A DNA stretch of 64,000 bases from Faecalibacterium sp. I3-3-33 (lineage in GTDB: Bacteria > Bacillota > Clostridia > Oscillospirales > Ruminococcaceae): positions 496,001 through 560,000 of the forward strand of contig NZ_CP094469.1 in the NCBI RefSeq assembly GCF_023347295.1. The letters run 5' to 3'. This document shows, one piece after another, positions 33,165 to 41,791 of this stretch; the stretch's first letter is position 1; the number at the start of each line of letters is the position of its first letter. A program made the translations under genes and the position numbers. The notes under the pieces were generated by a model. The model ran no database searches. It was not told where the DNA came from and saw only the letters and a program-made list of their open reading frames with translations.

Positions 33165-33731
33165 ATGGGTAAGTTTATTTTTACGCAGACCGAGATCCCC
33201 GGCGTGGTGGTCATTGAGCCGCAGGTGTTCGGCGATGACCGCGGCTATTTTATGGAGACCTACCAGAAGGATCAGTTTGCAGAGGCTGGCATCGACAAGG
33301 AATTCGTGCAGGACAACCAGAGCCGCTCCACCCGGGGCGTGCTGCGCGGGCTGCACTTCCAGAAGAACCACACCCAGGGCAAGCTGGTGCGCGTGACCAA
33401 GGGCGAGGTGTATGACGTTGCCGTGGACTGCCGCCCCCACAGCGCTACCTTTGGCAAGTGGGTGGGCGTGACCCTCTCTGAGGACAACAAGAAGATGTTC
33501 TATATCCCGGAGGGCTTTGCCCACGGTTTTCTGGTGCTGAGCGATGTGGCAGAGTTCTGCTATAAGTGCACCGATGTCTACGACCCCACCAGCGAGGGCG
33601 GCATCCCCTACGACGACCCCACCGTCAACGTGCAGTGGCCGGACTGCGGCTGCGAGCACAAGACCAGCGCAAAGGACAAGCTGCACGAGCCCTTTGCCGC
33701 CCAGAAGTTCGAGTATTTTGAAAAGTGGTGA
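33165..33731 (+). CDS. rfbC: dTDP-4-dehydrorhamnose 3,5-epimerase
   Basis: A 188-residue cupin enzyme of dTDP-rhamnose synthesis. Recognised by GDDRGYFMETYQKDQF, the substrate loop QDNQSRSTRGVLRGLHFQ with the active histidine, and IPEGFAHGFLVLSD. Start after gagagg. It is the first gene of a set with an ABC exporter and a glycosyltransferase, which suggests a rhamnose-containing cell-wall polysaccharide. Other dTDP-rhamnose genes are not in the window. Confidence 0.95.
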   Translation: MGKFIFTQTEIPGVVVIEPQVFGDDRGYFMETYQKDQFAEAGIDKEFVQDNQSRSTRGVLRGLHFQKNHTQGKLVRVTKGEVYDVAVDCRPHSATFGKWVGVTLSEDNKKMFYIPEGFAHGFLVLSDVAEFCYKCTDVYDPTSEGGIPYDDPTVNVQWPDCGCEHKTSAKDKLHEPFAAQKFEYFEKW

Positions 33732-33737
33732 TCGCCC

Positions 33738-34547
33738 GTGGCAAAATTCAAAGCAATGTGGAACGGCTTCTGGCGCTACCGCTATCTGCTGTGGAACCTT
33801 GTAAGCCGTGATTTCAAGCTGAAATACCGCCGCAGCGTGCTGGGCGTGGTGTGGAGCGTGCTGAACCCGCTGCTCATGTGCCTTGTGTACTGGGCGGTGT
33901 TCAGCAGCCTGATGGATATGCGCGGCAGCGGCATCGACAACTTTGCCGTCTTTCTGATGTGTGGCCAGCTGCTGTTCAACTTCTTCAACGAGGCTACCTC
34001 CACCAGCATGAGCAGCGTACTCAGCGCCGCCCCGCTGCTGAAAAAGGTGTATATCCCCAAGTATATTTTCCCGCTGGAAAAGTGCTGCTTTGCCATGGTG
34101 AACTGCGTGTTCAGCTTTGTGGCCCTGCTGCTGGTCATGATCTTTACCGGCGCACCCTTCCACCTCACCCTGATCGAGGCAGTGTACCCGCTGGTGACCT
34201 TGTTCTTCTTCAGTCTGGGCGTCAGTATGTTCTTGGCGGCGGCTACCGTGTTCTTCCGGGATATCATGCACATCTGGAGCGTGTTCGTCACCGCGCTGCT
34301 GTATTTCTCCGCCATCTTCTACGACCCCACCCAGATGACCTTTTCCATCGGCGGCTTCAATATGCAGCAGATCATCAAGCTGAACCCCATGTACTGGTAT
34401 ATCACGGGCTTCCGCCGCACGGTGATGTGGGGCATCCCGCTGGATTGGAATATGTTCCTTGTCTGCGGCATCTGCGCGGTAGTGTCCATGGTAGTGGGGC
34501 TGCAGGTGTTCCGCAAAACGCAGGACCGCTTTGTGCTGCACATTTAA
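33738..34547 (+). CDS. ABC-2 type polysaccharide exporter, permease
   Basis: A 269-residue membrane protein with about six spans, of the Wzm/TagG type. The conserved start LVSRDFKLKYRRSVLGVVWSV and the C-terminal LNPMYWYITGFR are typical. The start is GTG at 33738; an ATG at 33756 is possible. It is 6 bases after rfbC and 12 before its ATPase. It would carry a lipid-linked polysaccharide across the membrane. Confidence 0.93.
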   Translation: MAKFKAMWNGFWRYRYLLWNLVSRDFKLKYRRSVLGVVWSVLNPLLMCLVYWAVFSSLMDMRGSGIDNFAVFLMCGQLLFNFFNEATSTSMSSVLSAAPLLKKVYIPKYIFPLEKCCFAMVNCVFSFVALLLVMIFTGAPFHLTLIEAVYPLVTLFFFSLGVSMFLAAATVFFRDIMHIWSVFVTALLYFSAIFYDPTQMTFSIGGFNMQQIIKLNPMYWYITGFRRTVMWGIPLDWNMFLVCGICAVVSMVVGLQVFRKTQDRFVLHI

Positions 34548-34559
34548 GGAGGGTGAACA

Positions 34560-35303
34560 ATGGAACCGATCATCAAAGTGGACAATGTTTCCATGTGCTT
34601 CAACCTTTCCAAGGAAAAGCATGAGAGCCTGAAGGAGTACTTTCTGGCCATGGTGCAGGGGCGGCTGCAATACGACGAGTTCTACGCTTTAAAGGACGTC
34701 AGTCTGGACATTATGCCCGGCGATTTTTACGGCCTTGTGGGCTTGAACGGCTCGGGCAAATCCACCCTGCTCAAGACCATTGCCGGGGTGTACAAGCCCA
34801 GCAAGGGCAAGGTGACCGTAAACGGCACCATCGCCCCGCTCATCGAGCTGGGCGCGGGCTTTGATATGGACCTGACTGCCCGCGAGAACATCTACCTCAA
34901 CGGCACGGTGCTGGGCTTCTCGCCCAAGTATCTGGACGAAAAATTTGACGAGATCGTGGAATTCAGCGAGCTGGAAAACTTTCTGGATGTGCCGCTGAAA
35001 AACTACTCCTCCGGCATGGTGGCGCGCATCGGCTTTGCCATTGCCACCATCACAAAGCCCGATATCCTCATCGCGGACGAGGTGCTGTCGGTGGGTGATT
35101 TCCTGTTCCAGCAGAAGTGCGAAAAGCGGATGCAGGAGCTGATGGCGGGCGGCACCACGGTCATTCTGGTGTCCCACTCCATCGAGCAGATCGAGCGGAT
35201 GTGCACCAAGGTGGCATGGCTGAGCCACGGCCACCTGAAAATGAACGGGGATACCGCAACAGTCTGCGCCGCCTACAAGGCGACCCAGCGCGGCGAGGTC
35301 TGA
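34560..35303 (+). CDS. ABC-2 type polysaccharide exporter, ATPase
   Basis: A 247-residue ATPase of the Wzt/TagH type. Walker A GLNGSGKST near residue 60, signature YSSGMVARIGFA near 150, Walker B ILIADEVLSVGD near 170, and the switch histidine in VSHSIEQI. It lacks the long C-terminal glycan-binding domain of some Wzt proteins, so export probably does not depend on a terminal sugar mark. Start after aggaggg. Confidence 0.94.
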   Translation: MEPIIKVDNVSMCFNLSKEKHESLKEYFLAMVQGRLQYDEFYALKDVSLDIMPGDFYGLVGLNGSGKSTLLKTIAGVYKPSKGKVTVNGTIAPLIELGAGFDMDLTARENIYLNGTVLGFSPKYLDEKFDEIVEFSELENFLDVPLKNYSSGMVARIGFAIATITKPDILIADEVLSVGDFLFQQKCEKRMQELMAGGTTVILVSHSIEQIERMCTKVAWLSHGHLKMNGDTATVCAAYKATQRGEV

Positions 35304-35304
35304 T

Positions 35305-37182
35305 ATGAATGTACGGTTGAAACGCGCCAAGGAGCTTGCCGGCTATGCCGTGCAGCTGACAAAGGACGAGGGCTTGCCCACCATGGTCAGGCGCGGCGCG
35401 GGCTTTGTAAAGCGCCGCTGCTTTGGCAAACGCGCACGCTACCTGCCCGCCAAAAAGGTGCTGGAAGCCCAGCGCGCCGAGATGGCGGGCAAAACGGCGG
35501 CAGACTGCGGCCTGCCCACCATTTCGATATTGACCCCGCTGTACAATACCCCGGAAAAATACCTGCGGGAATTTCTGGATTCCTTCGTGGGGCAGACCGC
35601 GCCCAACGGGCAGCTCTGCCTTGCCGATGCTTCGGACGCCGCCCACGGGGACGTGGAACGGATCGTAAAGGAATATCAGCAAAAGAATCAACAGATCGTA
35701 TACAAAAAGATCGAAAATCAGGGCATTGCGGCCAACACCAACGCCGCCGCGCAGCTGGCAACGGGGGAGTATCTGGCGCTGGCTGACCACGACGACATTC
35801 TGGCACCCCATGCTCTGTACACTATGGGCAAGGCCATTTTGCAGCTGCGGCAGCGCGGCGAACCGGACGGTTTTCTGTATAGCGATGAAGCCTTGTTCAC
35901 CAAGAGCATCCGCCGCCCCATGGTGGCGCACTTCAAGCCGGACTACGCCCCGGACTACCTGCTGTGCTGCAACTACATCTGCCATCTGGCGGTGTTTAAA
36001 AAGGCACTGTGGGAGCAGCTGGGCGGCGAACGCCCGGAATGCGACGGCAGTCAGGATCATGATCTGTTCCTGCGGCTGCTGGAAGAGACCGGCGGTGCCG
36101 CCCATGTGCCGCAGGTGCTCTACTACTGGCGGGTGCACGCGGGGTCTACCTCCGGCGGTGCAGACGCCAAGCCATATGTTGCGGCAGCGGCCAAAAAGGC
36201 GCTGACAGACCACCTGACCCGCACCGGGCGCACCGGTACGGTGGAGGACGGCTTGTTCCCCAGCACCTACCGGGTGAAATGGGACATCGTGGGCGAACCC
36301 AAGGTGAGCATCCTTATCCCCAACAAGGACCACACCGAGGATCTGGAAAAGTGCCTGCACAGCATCTGGACAAAGACCGACTGGGAGCACTTTGAGGTCA
36401 TCGTGGTGGAGAACAACTCCACCGACCCCGCCACCTTTGCCTACTATAAAAAGGCGCAGCAGCGTTACGACGGTCTGCGGGTGGTCACCTACCCGAAAAA
36501 AGGCTTCAACTTTTCCGGCATCAACAACTTTGGCCGCAAATACGCCACCGGCGAATATCTGCTGCTGCTGAACAACGACGTGGAGGTGCGCAGCGGCGAA
36601 TGGCTCACTGAACTTCTGCGCCAATGCGCCCACCCCGGCGGGGCGGCCGTGTGCGGTGCCATGCTCTTTTACCCGGACGAGACCATCCAGCACGCGGGCG
36701 TCATTACCGGGCTGGGGGGCTACGCGGGGCACAGCCACAAGTACAAAAAGGCAGGCGGCAGCGGGTATCTGTTCCGCACCGCCACGGTGCAGGACTTTTC
36801 CGCTGTGACCGGTGCCTGCCTGCTGGTAAAGACCAGCGTGTGGGACGAGGTGAAGGGGCTGGACGAAGCCTTTGCGGTGGCCTTCAACGATGTGGACTTC
36901 TGTCTGCGGGTGCGGGATGCGGGCTACCGCATTGCGTGGACGCCCTACGCCCAGCTGACCCACTACGAGAGCAAGAGCCGCGGCGGGGACGAAAAAGACC
37001 CGGTAAAGGCACGGCGCTTTGCCGCCGAGCAGCAGCGTCTGTACGAGGTGCACGGCAAGGCGAACATCCTGCATGACCCCTACTACAACCCCAACCTGAC
37101 CATGGACCGGGAGGATTTTTCCGAAAGCGATGATCTGCGCGGGCTGAAAGAGGGACGCATCACGGTGCAGTGGAGGGAATAA
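35305..37182 (+). CDS. GT2 family glycosyltransferase, two domains
   Basis: A 625-residue protein. The N-terminal half has a GT2-like domain (PTISILTPLYNTPEKYLREF near residue 70, LADHDDIL near 160). The C-terminal half has a second, complete one (KVSILIPNKDHTEDLEKCL near 330, LLLLNNDVEV near 420, FNDVDFCLRVRDAGYRI near 530). Proteins of this layout build rhamnan-type polymers. The gene begins one base after the ATPase gene, so it belongs to the exporter operon. Confidence 0.9.
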   Translation: MNVRLKRAKELAGYAVQLTKDEGLPTMVRRGAGFVKRRCFGKRARYLPAKKVLEAQRAEMAGKTAADCGLPTISILTPLYNTPEKYLREFLDSFVGQTAPNGQLCLADASDAAHGDVERIVKEYQQKNQQIVYKKIENQGIAANTNAAAQLATGEYLALADHDDILAPHALYTMGKAILQLRQRGEPDGFLYSDEALFTKSIRRPMVAHFKPDYAPDYLLCCNYICHLAVFKKALWEQLGGERPECDGSQDHDLFLRLLEETGGAAHVPQVLYYWRVHAGSTSGGADAKPYVAAAAKKALTDHLTRTGRTGTVEDGLFPSTYRVKWDIVGEPKVSILIPNKDHTEDLEKCLHSIWTKTDWEHFEVIVVENNSTDPATFAYYKKAQQRYDGLRVVTYPKKGFNFSGINNFGRKYATGEYLLLLNNDVEVRSGEWLTELLRQCAHPGGAAVCGAMLFYPDETIQHAGVITGLGGYAGHSHKYKKAGGSGYLFRTATVQDFSAVTGACLLVKTSVWDEVKGLDEAFAVAFNDVDFCLRVRDAGYRIAWTPYAQLTHYESKSRGGDEKDPVKARRFAAEQQRLYEVHGKANILHDPYYNPNLTMDREDFSESDDLRGLKEGRITVQWRE

Positions 37183-37186
37183 CAGC

Positions 37187-37723
37187 ATGAACATCAAAGG
37201 TCATTTCGAGACCATCACCCGGCACAAGCTGCTGGTGATGAAATACTGCTTTGAATGCGGGTTGTATGAGCAGGGCCTTGCCCACGACCTGAGCAAGTAC
37301 AGCCCCACCGAGTTCATCCCCGGGTGCATCTATTATCAGGGTGACCACAGCCCCAACGAGGCGGAGCGCGCGGCCAAGGGCTACACCTCGGCGTGGCTGC
37401 ACCACAAGGGGCGCAACAAGCATCATCTGGAATACTGGATCGATTACAGCACCACCAAGACCGGCCTGACCGGCATGAAGATCCCCCTGCGGTACGTCTG
37501 CGAGATGGTGTGCGACCGGGTGGCGGCAAGCCAGATCTATCTGGGCGATAAGTACACCGATGCCTCCGCGTGGGAGTACTACCAGCGCAGCAAGGATCAC
37601 TACCTGATGCACCCGGAGACCCGGGCGCTGCTGGAAAAGCTGCTGTGCATGGTGCGGGACCTGGGGCGTGAGCGCACCTTTGCCTACATGAAATTCCTGC
37701 TTGGCTGCGAGACTGATTACTGA
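37187..37723 (+). CDS. DUF5662-like protein
   Basis: A 178-residue soluble protein, rich in histidine and aspartate: HDLSKYSPTEF near residue 30 and HHKGRNKHHLEYWID near 65. The pattern suggests a metal-binding helical fold similar to HD-type hydrolases. I recognise it as close to DUF5662; no function is known. It is 4 bases after the glycosyltransferase gene and ends the operon before a clear terminator. Confidence 0.75.
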   Translation: MNIKGHFETITRHKLLVMKYCFECGLYEQGLAHDLSKYSPTEFIPGCIYYQGDHSPNEAERAAKGYTSAWLHHKGRNKHHLEYWIDYSTTKTGLTGMKIPLRYVCEMVCDRVAASQIYLGDKYTDASAWEYYQRSKDHYLMHPETRALLEKLLCMVRDLGRERTFAYMKFLLGCETDY

Positions 37724-37728
37724 ACCCG

Positions 37729-37763
37729 AAAGGCTGCTGCACAGACTGTGCGGCAGCCTTTTT
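37729..37763 (+). terminator. Terminator of the rfbC operon
   Basis: Stem aaaggctgctgcac/gtgcggcagccttt with T-run. Confidence 0.85.
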
Positions 37764-37775
37764 GCGTGCAGAACC

Positions 37776-37888
37776 CCGTGAAAAGGCAATTCTGGAAAAT
37801 CGGCAGATTTTCCGGAATTGCGAATAAAAAATAATTTTTCCACGGAATATGGCTGGAGCGCACGCGGAAGCTATTTTAAAATGTTCCT
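37776..37888. repeat. Element E7, single inverted unit
   Basis: ccccgtgaaaa, 36-nt hairpin 37786-37821 (arm gcaattctggaaaatc, loop ggca), then tccacg 37839-37844, atggct 37849-37854, cgcgga 37863-37868, agctat 37869-37874. Its hairpin is nearly identical to the one at 53598-53633. The pairs here need G.T wobbles, so it is drifting. Nothing else is seen between 37889 and the next ribosome site. Confidence 0.8.
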
Positions 37889-38019
37889 GCTTTTGCGTGC
37901 TTTGCCGAAACTTTCCGGCAAAGTTTGGCGCATCTGCCCATTGACAGCACACCGCGGCAGAGGATAAGATGAAACTGGGGAGCAACGCGCTCCCATAAGA
38001 AGAAAGCGAGGGACCACAG

Positions 38020-38634
38020 ATGAAGCTTTGGAAACGATGGACGGCAGCGGTCCTTGCAGCTGCAATGGTGCTGCTGCTTTTAACAGCCTGCGGGCCCTCC
38101 GGCCCTTCCACACCGGATGCGCCGGACAAGCCGGGCAGCAGCGAACCCGGCAAAGACCCCACCGACCCCGGAACGGGAGAACCCGGCAAAGACCCCGAAG
38201 AGGAAAATACCGTGGAACAAAAGAAGGCCGCAGTGGTGGAAGCACTGAACACAGTGCGCAAGGACTACGGCAATGACACCCCGCTGACCATGGACGCCGA
38301 GGTCTGCGCCATGGCTGAAAAAATGGCAAAATTGCAGCTGGACGGTCTGCTTGGCAAGTACGGCAGCGACCCGATGAAGAGCGAGCAGTACGCGAAGGAC
38401 TGGAACGCCATCAGCAAGCTGACGGTAAAGGGCAAAAAGCTGGTGGGCGTAGGCGGCTACGGCGGGGATCCCACAGAGAGCGTGATCCGCGGCTGGGCAA
38501 AGAACGGCAGCACCCTGAAAAAGGCACTGGTCACGAGCACGGAAGCCACCCTTGTAGGCGTGGGTGTGGTGCAGAACACTGACCCCAAAACGAAGGATAA
38601 AATTCCCTTTATGGTGGTCGTGATGACCTACTGA
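38020..38634 (+). CDS. CAP/SCP-like lipoprotein 1
   Basis: A 204-residue exported lipoprotein. Lipobox LLTAC at residues 24-28, then a P/G/D/E-rich linker with repeated PGKDP to about residue 65. The remainder resembles the CAP (SCP/PR1) fold: VVEALNTVRKDYGNDTPLTMD, a central helix, and GWAKNGSTLKKALV followed by TLVGVGVV. The usual metal-binding histidines are not obvious. Function unknown; CAP proteins of gut Firmicutes are often surface proteins. Confidence 0.75.
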   Translation: MKLWKRWTAAVLAAAMVLLLLTACGPSGPSTPDAPDKPGSSEPGKDPTDPGTGEPGKDPEEENTVEQKKAAVVEALNTVRKDYGNDTPLTMDAEVCAMAEKMAKLQLDGLLGKYGSDPMKSEQYAKDWNAISKLTVKGKKLVGVGGYGGDPTESVIRGWAKNGSTLKKALVTSTEATLVGVGVVQNTDPKTKDKIPFMVVVMTY

Positions 38635-38643
38635 ATATGCGCA

Positions 38644-38677
38644 AACGCCGCTGACGAAAAGTCGGCGGCGTTTTTGT
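38644..38677 (+). terminator. Terminator of CAP lipoprotein gene 1
   Basis: Stem aacgccgctgac/gtcggcggcgtt (one G.T) followed by five T. Confidence 0.85.
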
Positions 38678-38689
38678 GTGGTTCGTGCA

Positions 38690-38718
38690 TTGACAGCCGC
38701 CGCCCGTGAGGTTACACT
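38690..38718 (+). promoter_or_regulatory. Promoter of CAP lipoprotein gene 2
   Basis: TTGACA (38690-38695) and TACACT (38713-38718), 17-base spacer. Confidence 0.75.
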
Positions 38719-38779
38719 GTTTTTATGGCAGACTGCGTGGTCTGCTGGGGTATTTATCATTTACAGGAGGGCAAAACCT

Positions 38780-39286
38780 ATGAAATGTATCAAAAAACTG
38801 GTTGCGCTTACGCTGGCTGCTGTGCTGGTGCTGACCATGCTCACCGCTTGCGGCGGTACACCGAGTGTGCCAGAGGCAACGGAAGAAACAAAGCAGATCG
38901 TGGACAATATCAATGCGGTTCGGACGGAAAACGGCCTGTCGGCACTGGAGATCAACACGGCTGTAACGGATGTGGCCCAAAAATATTTAGCGGTACAGGA
39001 AAAGAAGAAGCTGAATCTGATCTCGGAAGAAAACTATCAAAAGGAAATGCGTGAGCTGTATGCCATTAAGGTGGCTGGCAGAAGCTACATCGGATATTTA
39101 GCAACGACATCTAACTCCTCGGGCGAGAAGGCTTTGACCAAGGAAAGCTGGCAGAAAACGTATGATTCGAACAAGATGAATTATAGTGATTGTCGGATCG
39201 TGCGCAGCGCTGATGCAAAATATGTTGGTGTTGTCATGAAACAAATCAGCAATGGTAAGTATATTACGGTCGTTGTGACTTACTGA
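38780..39286 (+). CDS. CAP/SCP-like lipoprotein 2
   Basis: A 168-residue lipoprotein. The signal KKLVALTLAAVLVLTMLTACGG has the lipobox LTAC. The mature part keeps the CAP-like pattern (IVDNINAVRTENGLSALEIN, SWQKTYDSNKMNY, then YVGVVMKQ). The ATG at 38780 follows aggaggg. Its signal and promoter are nearly the same as in the next gene, but the mature domains differ widely. The mature region is lower in GC than the neighbours. Confidence 0.75.
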   Translation: MKCIKKLVALTLAAVLVLTMLTACGGTPSVPEATEETKQIVDNINAVRTENGLSALEINTAVTDVAQKYLAVQEKKKLNLISEENYQKEMRELYAIKVAGRSYIGYLATTSNSSGEKALTKESWQKTYDSNKMNYSDCRIVRSADAKYVGVVMKQISNGKYITVVVTY

Positions 39287-39305
39287 TTTGTAATTTGAAA
39301 TCTCT

Positions 39306-39525
39306 GCAAACGCCGCTGACGAAAAGTCGGCGGCGTTTTTGTGTGGTTCGTGCATTGACAGCCGTCGCCTGCGGGGTTACACTGCTTTTATGGCAGATCG
39401 CGTGGTCTGCCGGGGTATTTATTATTTACAGGAGGGCAAAACCTATGAAATGCATCAAAAAACTGGTTGCGCTTACGCTGGCTGCGGTGCTGGCGCTGAC
39501 CATGCTCACCGCTTGCGGCGGTACA
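39306..39525 (+). repeat. Duplicated terminator-promoter-signal module, copy 2
   Basis: Same length as copy 1. The terminator is at 39309-39342, TTGACA at 39355-39360 and TACACT at 39378-39383 with a 17-base spacer. Confidence 0.9.
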
Positions 39526-39945
39526 TCTGCCCCGTCGGCTCCGCTCCACGAAACAAGCAAGGAGGTCAGAACGCAGGTTTTGAACGGTTTGAATAAAACG
39601 CGTGCAGAGCTTGGAAAGCCGGACTTGAAAGAAAATGCAGAAGTGGACCTTCTGGCAGAACGCTATATGGCAGCATTGAAAAAGTGCGGTGCAAACTGGA
39701 ACGATACTGATATGAAAAATACGCGAAGCGAGCTTGTAGAAGAAGCTCGTGCGCTGAAAATTGATGGTGCAGAGGTCACCATCACCATGGCACAGGTACG
39801 CTATACAGAAGGAACCGACAAGCCGCTGGTAGACGGCGGCTATTTTGGTCTTGATAAGACCGAGGCAGACTATGTCGGCATCGCAGTAGATAATATCGGA
39901 AGCAAGACCTATACGATCGCATGGCTCATCAAGACGGCGTCCTGA
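39445..39945 (+). CDS. CAP/SCP-like lipoprotein 3
   Basis: A 166-residue lipoprotein with lipobox LTAC in the shared signal peptide. The mature part has VLNGLNKTRAELGKPDLKEN and ends YVGIAVDNIGSKTYTIAWLI, a divergent CAP-like pattern. The ATG at 39445 follows aggaggg. It arose by copying the promoter-signal module of the gene before it, or by conversion of that module. Confidence 0.72.
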   Translation: MKCIKKLVALTLAAVLALTMLTACGGTSAPSAPLHETSKEVRTQVLNGLNKTRAELGKPDLKENAEVDLLAERYMAALKKCGANWNDTDMKNTRSELVEEARALKIDGAEVTITMAQVRYTEGTDKPLVDGGYFGLDKTEADYVGIAVDNIGSKTYTIAWLIKTAS

Positions 39946-39973
39946 TAAGTTAAAAAACAGATATAAAATAAAA

Positions 39974-40010
39974 CACCCCGGCCGGGCGGTTTTACCGCTT
40001 GGCCGGGGTG
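39974..40010. terminator. Bidirectional terminator
   Basis: Strong stem caccccggcc/ggccggggtg with a central cgggcggttttaccgctt region and flanking A/T-runs. It lies between convergent genes. Confidence 0.85.
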
Positions 40011-40028
40011 CTGTTTTGCAAGAAATAA

Positions 40029-40154
40029 TTACTGCTCGTTTTCGTAGATCTTGATATAGCGCGGGGCGCTTTTATCCTGCCAGAGCAGCAGAATGGCGGT
40101 CAGGGCGACAGCCAGTGTGGTGAGGACGGCGAGCAGAGCTTTGAGAACTTTCAT
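40029..40154 (-). CDS. Small single-span membrane protein, 41 aa
   Basis: MKVLKALLAVLTTLAVALTA begins a hydrophobic segment that runs to about residue 25 and is followed by a polar tail ending in KIYENEQ. The ATG at 40154 has a strong ribosome site (aaggaggc) and its own promoter, so translation is likely despite the length. Function unknown. Confidence 0.65.
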   Translation of the reverse strand: MKVLKALLAVLTTLAVALTAILLLWQDKSAPRYIKIYENEQ

Positions 40155-40220
40155 GGTTTGGTGCCTCCTTGTGAAGTTCGGGAGCGGAGCGGGGGACGTT
40201 CCGCCTGTCATGTTAGGTAT

Positions 40221-40249
40221 AGTATAGCATATTCCCGCAGTAAAGGCAA
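40221..40249 (-). promoter_or_regulatory. Promoter of the 41-aa membrane protein gene
   Basis: Minus-strand TTGCCT (40244-40249) and TATACT (40221-40226), 17-base spacer. Confidence 0.65.
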
Positions 40250-40287
40250 ACGGCAGAGAGGGGAGAACAAAAAGAAAAATACGGTGG

Positions 40288-40301
40288 TTAGTCAAAACTA
40301 A
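40288..40301. promoter_or_regulatory. Candidate operator upstream of rnf
   Basis: A perfect inverted repeat TTAGT-caaa-ACTAA, about 57 bases before the rnf -35. Regulator unknown. Confidence 0.35.
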
Positions 40302-40357
40302 TTGACGAAAACGAATAAGAAAGTTCAGGAAAATTCATCATTTGGGGCGTGATGTCG

Positions 40358-40385
40358 TTGACTTCCCGCGCCAAAATGATACAAT
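40358..40385 (+). promoter_or_regulatory. Promoter of the rnf operon
   Basis: TTGACT (40358-40363) and TACAAT (40380-40385), 16-base spacer. The leader to rnfC is about 85 bases. Confidence 0.65.
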
Positions 40386-40474
40386 AAGTGTGTTAAGCAG
40401 CTGCTGTCCCTGTACCAGTGCGCCTGCATGGGCGTGGGGATAGCAATTCAAGCAGAATGGGGGATTTGAAATCC

Positions 40475-41791
40475 ATGTTGAACAAGCTGAAACGTGCGGC
40501 GCTTGGCGCGCATACGCCGCATGACAAGGCAACTGCTGCAAGCAAACCTGTCCCGATGCCTCTGCCCGCGCAGGTACGCATCCTTATGAGCCAGCACATT
40601 GGCGCACCCGCCAAGGCACTGGTGAAAAAAGGCGATGAAGTGTTCGTCGGCACCAAGATCGGTGAGGCGGGCGGCTTTGTCTCCGCAAACATCCACTCCA
40701 GCGTTTCCGGTATGGTAGCTGCAGTGGAAGCTTTCCGTCTGTCCAATGGCCGTATGTGCGATTCTGTTGTCATCAAGACCGATGGCAAGCAGACCGTAGA
40801 CCCGGCCGTCAAGGCACCGGAAGTCACCGATAAGGCAAGCTTCCTTGCTGCCGTGCGCGAGTGCGGTCTGGTCGGTCTGGGCGGCGCAGGCTTCCCCACC
40901 GATGTGAAGCTGCAGCCCAAGCAGCCGGTGGATACTTTACTGATCAACGCCTCCGAGTGCGAGGTGTGGCTGACCAGCGATACGCAGGAGATGCTGGAGT
41001 GCAGCGATGATATCATCCGCGGCATCAAGGCTGTGCTGCAGTATACCGGCATCCCGAAGTGCATCATTGGTATTGAGAACAACAAGCCCGAGTGCATCGA
41101 CCTGCTGTGCAAAAAGACCAAGGACGACAGCGCTATTGAGGTAAAGCCCCTGCCCAGTGTCTACGGCACCGGCGCAGAGCTGATCCTGATCGAGAAGTGC
41201 CTCGGCCGCGAGGTGCCCCACGGCGGTCTGCCCGCTGATGCAGGCGCTATCGTGATGAACGTGACCAGCGTTTCCACGCTGGGCAAGTATCTGGCTACCG
41301 GTATGCCGGTGGTCCAGCGTACCATCACCGTGGACGGCGATGCCTGCGCAAAGCCCCAGAACGTTGTTGTGCCCGTGGGCACCGCCTATCAGGACATTCT
41401 GGACTATGTGGGCGTCAAGGGCGAACTGGGCAAGGTGGTTGCCGGCGGTGCCATGATGGGCCCCGCTGTGGAGAACCTTTCCTACCCCACCACCAAGACC
41501 ACTTCCGGTCTGATCCTGCTGAGCAAGGCAGCTGCACAGCCCGCACAGGTCAACCCCTGCATCCGCTGCGGCCGCTGCGTGGAGTACTGCCCCATGGGTC
41601 TGGAGCCTGTGGAGGTCAATCAGGCCTACGCCGCCCGCGATGTGCAGGAGCTGGGCAAGCTGCACGCTGACTACTGCTTCAACTGCGGCAGCTGCTCCTT
41701 CGTCTGCCCGGCAAAGCGCCCGGTCACCCAGATGATGAGTCTGGCCAAGGCCTTCTATCTTGGCGAAATCAAAAAAGGAGGCAATAAGTAA
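40475..41791 (+). CDS. rnfC: Rnf complex subunit C
   Basis: A 438-residue peripheral subunit of the ferredoxin:NAD+ oxidoreductase that pumps Na+ or H+. It binds NADH, FMN and two [4Fe-4S] clusters: CIRCGRCVEYCPMGL near residue 365 and CFNCGSCSFVCPAKRP near 405. The glycine-rich GLGGAGFPTDVK near residue 135 is the FMN/NADH site. The ATG at 40475 is chosen because gggggat precedes it. First gene of the operon; the order C-D-G-E-A-B is the clostridial one. Confidence 0.96.
   Translation: MLNKLKRAALGAHTPHDKATAASKPVPMPLPAQVRILMSQHIGAPAKALVKKGDEVFVGTKIGEAGGFVSANIHSSVSGMVAAVEAFRLSNGRMCDSVVIKTDGKQTVDPAVKAPEVTDKASFLAAVRECGLVGLGGAGFPTDVKLQPKQPVDTLLINASECEVWLTSDTQEMLECSDDIIRGIKAVLQYTGIPKCIIGIENNKPECIDLLCKKTKDDSAIEVKPLPSVYGTGAELILIEKCLGREVPHGGLPADAGAIVMNVTSVSTLGKYLATGMPVVQRTITVDGDACAKPQNVVVPVGTAYQDILDYVGVKGELGKVVAGGAMMGPAVENLSYPTTKTTSGLILLSKAAAQPAQVNPCIRCGRCVEYCPMGLEPVEVNQAYAARDVQELGKLHADYCFNCGSCSFVCPAKRPVTQMMSLAKAFYLGEIKKGGNK

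Larger units (their letters stand above)
38641..38860 (+). repeat. Duplicated terminator-promoter-signal module, copy 1
   Basis: 220 bases that recur at 39306-39525 with no indels and about a dozen differences. It covers a terminator, a promoter, a leader, the ribosome site and the coding region for the lipoprotein signal peptide. Confidence 0.9.

Noticed and set aside
35161..37197. A minus-strand open frame of 678 codons opposite the GT2 gene
   Set aside because: Shadow of a clear glycosyltransferase; no start signal and no motif.
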